Positions 4,907 through 6,125 of a DNA stretch of 6,125 bases are shown here, piece by piece. The DNA comes from JBEAOO01 sp041164825 (GTDB lineage Bacteria; Pseudomonadota; Gammaproteobacteria; Burkholderiales; Burkholderiaceae_C), in contig JBEAOO010000233.1 of assembly GCA_041164825.1 (NCBI GenBank), forward strand, positions 1-6,125. The letters run 5' to 3'. Each line of letters begins with the position of its first letter. Position 1 is the first letter of the stretch. Both the position numbers and the translations under genes were made by a program. Under the pieces are notes generated by a model, which had not been told where the DNA came from, made no database searches, and worked only from the letters and a program-made list of their open reading frames with translations.

Positions 4907-6125
4907 ATGCCTGCTTCACCTGCCCTGCTCGACGCCGCCCTGGTCTGGTTTCGGCGTGACCTGCGCGCCGACGACCATGCGGCGCTGCACCAAGCGCTGA
5001 CGAGCGCCCGCCGGGTCTGGTGCGCGTTCGTGTTCGACACCCACATCCTCGACGCGCTGCCCCGCCAAGACCGCCGCGTGGCCTTCATCCAACGCAGCCT
5101 GATCGACCTGAACCAGCAGTTGGCCGACTTGGGCGCGCAACACGGCACAGCAGCGGGTGTGGGCCTGATCGTGCGCCACGGCAGCGCGTGCAGTGCCATC
5201 CCTGCCCTGGCCGCACAACTCGGCGTGCAAGCGGTGTTCACCAACCACGACGACGAGCCCGACGCGCTGGCCCGCGATGCGCAGGTGCAAAGCGCGCTGG
5301 CCGCCCAAGGCGTGGCTTTTCACACCCGCAAAGACCACGTGGTGTTCGAACGCAGCGAGGTGCTCACCGGCGCCGGCAAGCCCTACAGCGTGTTCACGCC
5401 GTACAAAAACGCCTGGCTGAAAAGGGTCGTCGACCCCTTCTTTTTGAAGCCCTACCCGGTTGCCAAGCACGCTGCCGCCTTGGCGCCGCTGCCCACGGGC
5501 GAACGCGCCGGCCCGCCCACGCTGAGCGACCTGGGCTTTGACGAGTTGCCCGAGGGCGACTTGAAGGTGCCCGCCGGCAGCCATGGCGCACAAGCCCTGT
5601 TGGCTGACTTTCTGCCACGCCTGGATGCCTACGAAGACACGCGCAACTTCCCCTCGGTGAAGGGGCCCAGCTATTTGTCGACTCACCTGCGCTTCGGCAC
5701 GGTGAGCATCCGGCACCTCGCGGCGCTGGCGCACGGCCGTGCACAAGCCGGCTCTGCGGGTGCTGCCGTGTGGCTGAGCGAGCTGATCTGGCGCGATTTC
5801 TACCACCAGATCCTGCACCACCAGCCGCACGTGGTGGGCCACAGCTTCAAGCCCGACTACGACCGCATCCAGTGGGCCGAGGGGCCCGAGATTGACGCGC
5901 TGTTTGCCGCCTGGTGCGAAGGTCGCACCGGCTACCCGCTGGTGGACGCGGCCATGCGCCAGCTCAACCAGACGGGCTACATGCACAACCGCCTGCGCAT
6001 GGTGACGGCGAGCTTTTTGACCAAAGACCTGGGCGTGGACTGGCGACGCGGAGAGGCGTATTTCGCGCTCAAGCTGCTCGACTTTGACTTGGCGGCCAAC
6101 AACGGCGGCTGGCAGTGGGCGGCCT
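4907..6125 (+). CDS. phrB: Deoxyribodipyrimidine photolyase (class I CPD photolyase), 3'-truncated by window
   Basis: The enzyme repairs UV-induced cyclobutane pyrimidine dimers in DNA using blue light and reduced FAD. The 406 visible residues begin with the photolyase N-terminal strand LVWFRRDLRADDHAAL (12-27) and continue into the helical FAD domain: ELIWRDFYH (292-300), TGYPLVDAAMRQL (341-353), MHNRLRM (359-365) and NNGGWQWAA (398-406). Aligning by eye to E. coli PhrB, the electron-transfer triad Trp306/359/382 corresponds to Trp323, Trp379 and Trp402. The substrate-contacting Trp277 corresponds to Trp295, and the FAD-proximal Asn378 to Asn398. No stop occurs before the window ends; the E. 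coli protein has about 85 further residues after this point. ATG 4907 places LVWFRRDL at the usual distance, though there is no clear Shine-Dalgarno; an in-frame ATG at 4826 would add 27 residues. The antenna cofactor cannot be told from what is visible. Confidence 0.96.
   Translation, partial: MPASPALLDAALVWFRRDLRADDHAALHQALTSARRVWCAFVFDTHILDALPRQDRRVAFIQRSLIDLNQQLADLGAQHGTAAGVGLIVRHGSACSAIPALAAQLGVQAVFTNHDDEPDALARDAQVQSALAAQGVAFHTRKDHVVFERSEVLTGAGKPYSVFTPYKNAWLKRVVDPFFLKPYPVAKHAAALAPLPTGERAGPPTLSDLGFDELPEGDLKVPAGSHGAQALLADFLPRLDAYEDTRNFPSVKGPSYLSTHLRFGTVSIRHLAALAHGRAQAGSAGAAVWLSELIWRDFYHQILHHQPHVVGHSFKPDYDRIQWAEGPEIDALFAAWCEGRTGYPLVDAAMRQLNQTGYMHNRLRMVTASFLTKDLGVDWRRGEAYFALKLLDFDLAANNGGWQWAA

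Noticed and set aside
4916..5986. Minus-strand open frame (356 codons) opposite phrB
   Set aside because: The plus strand encodes an unmistakable photolyase with its catalytic tryptophans; the antisense frame has the usual His/Gln/Arg/Val-rich shadow composition.

Overview
The window comes from a GC-rich proteobacterium. The gene order yqgE-ruvX-pyrR-pyrB-pyrC'-plsC and the protein sequences point to a betaproteobacterium of the Burkholderiales, probably the Comamonadaceae. This placement rests on recalled family knowledge and was not searched. The window reads as ordinary core chromosome. I see no transposase, integrase, phage gene, CRISPR array, tRNA or rRNA.

Layout: positions 1-192 hold no convincing gene but contain a strong inverted repeat (arms 55-80 and 134-159). 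From 193 to 4825 six tightly packed genes lie on the minus strand. Read in transcription order they are yqgE (4825-4235), ruvX (4238-3756), pyrR (3775-3272), pyrB (3266-2304), a dihydroorotase-like pyrC' (2273-978) and plsC (981-193). Neighbouring genes overlap by 4 or 20 nt or are separated by only 5 or 30 nt, so they probably form one operon. An 81-nt divergent region (4826-4906) separates yqgE from phrB, a class I CPD photolyase on the plus strand that is cut off by the right edge.

How the genes work together: pyrB encodes the catalytic chain of aspartate transcarbamoylase, the first committed step of UMP synthesis. The dihydroorotase homologue after it has lost nearly all the metal ligands of true dihydroorotases. 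It is best read as the non-catalytic partner (PyrC', also called PyrX) that associates with PyrB in Pseudomonas-type enzymes. The active dihydroorotase must then be encoded elsewhere. pyrR, just upstream, encodes a PRPP-binding protein related to the Bacillus pyr regulator. ruvX (pre-16S rRNA nuclease / RuvX family), yqgE (UPF0301/AlgH) and plsC (phosphatidic acid synthesis) are housekeeping genes sharing the transcript.

Points most worth a second look are the ligand-stripped dihydroorotase, the REPIN-like inverted repeat after plsC, and a short motif shared by the pyrR and pyrB starts that resembles part of the Bacillus PyrR RNA-binding loop. I found no convincing wholly new system.
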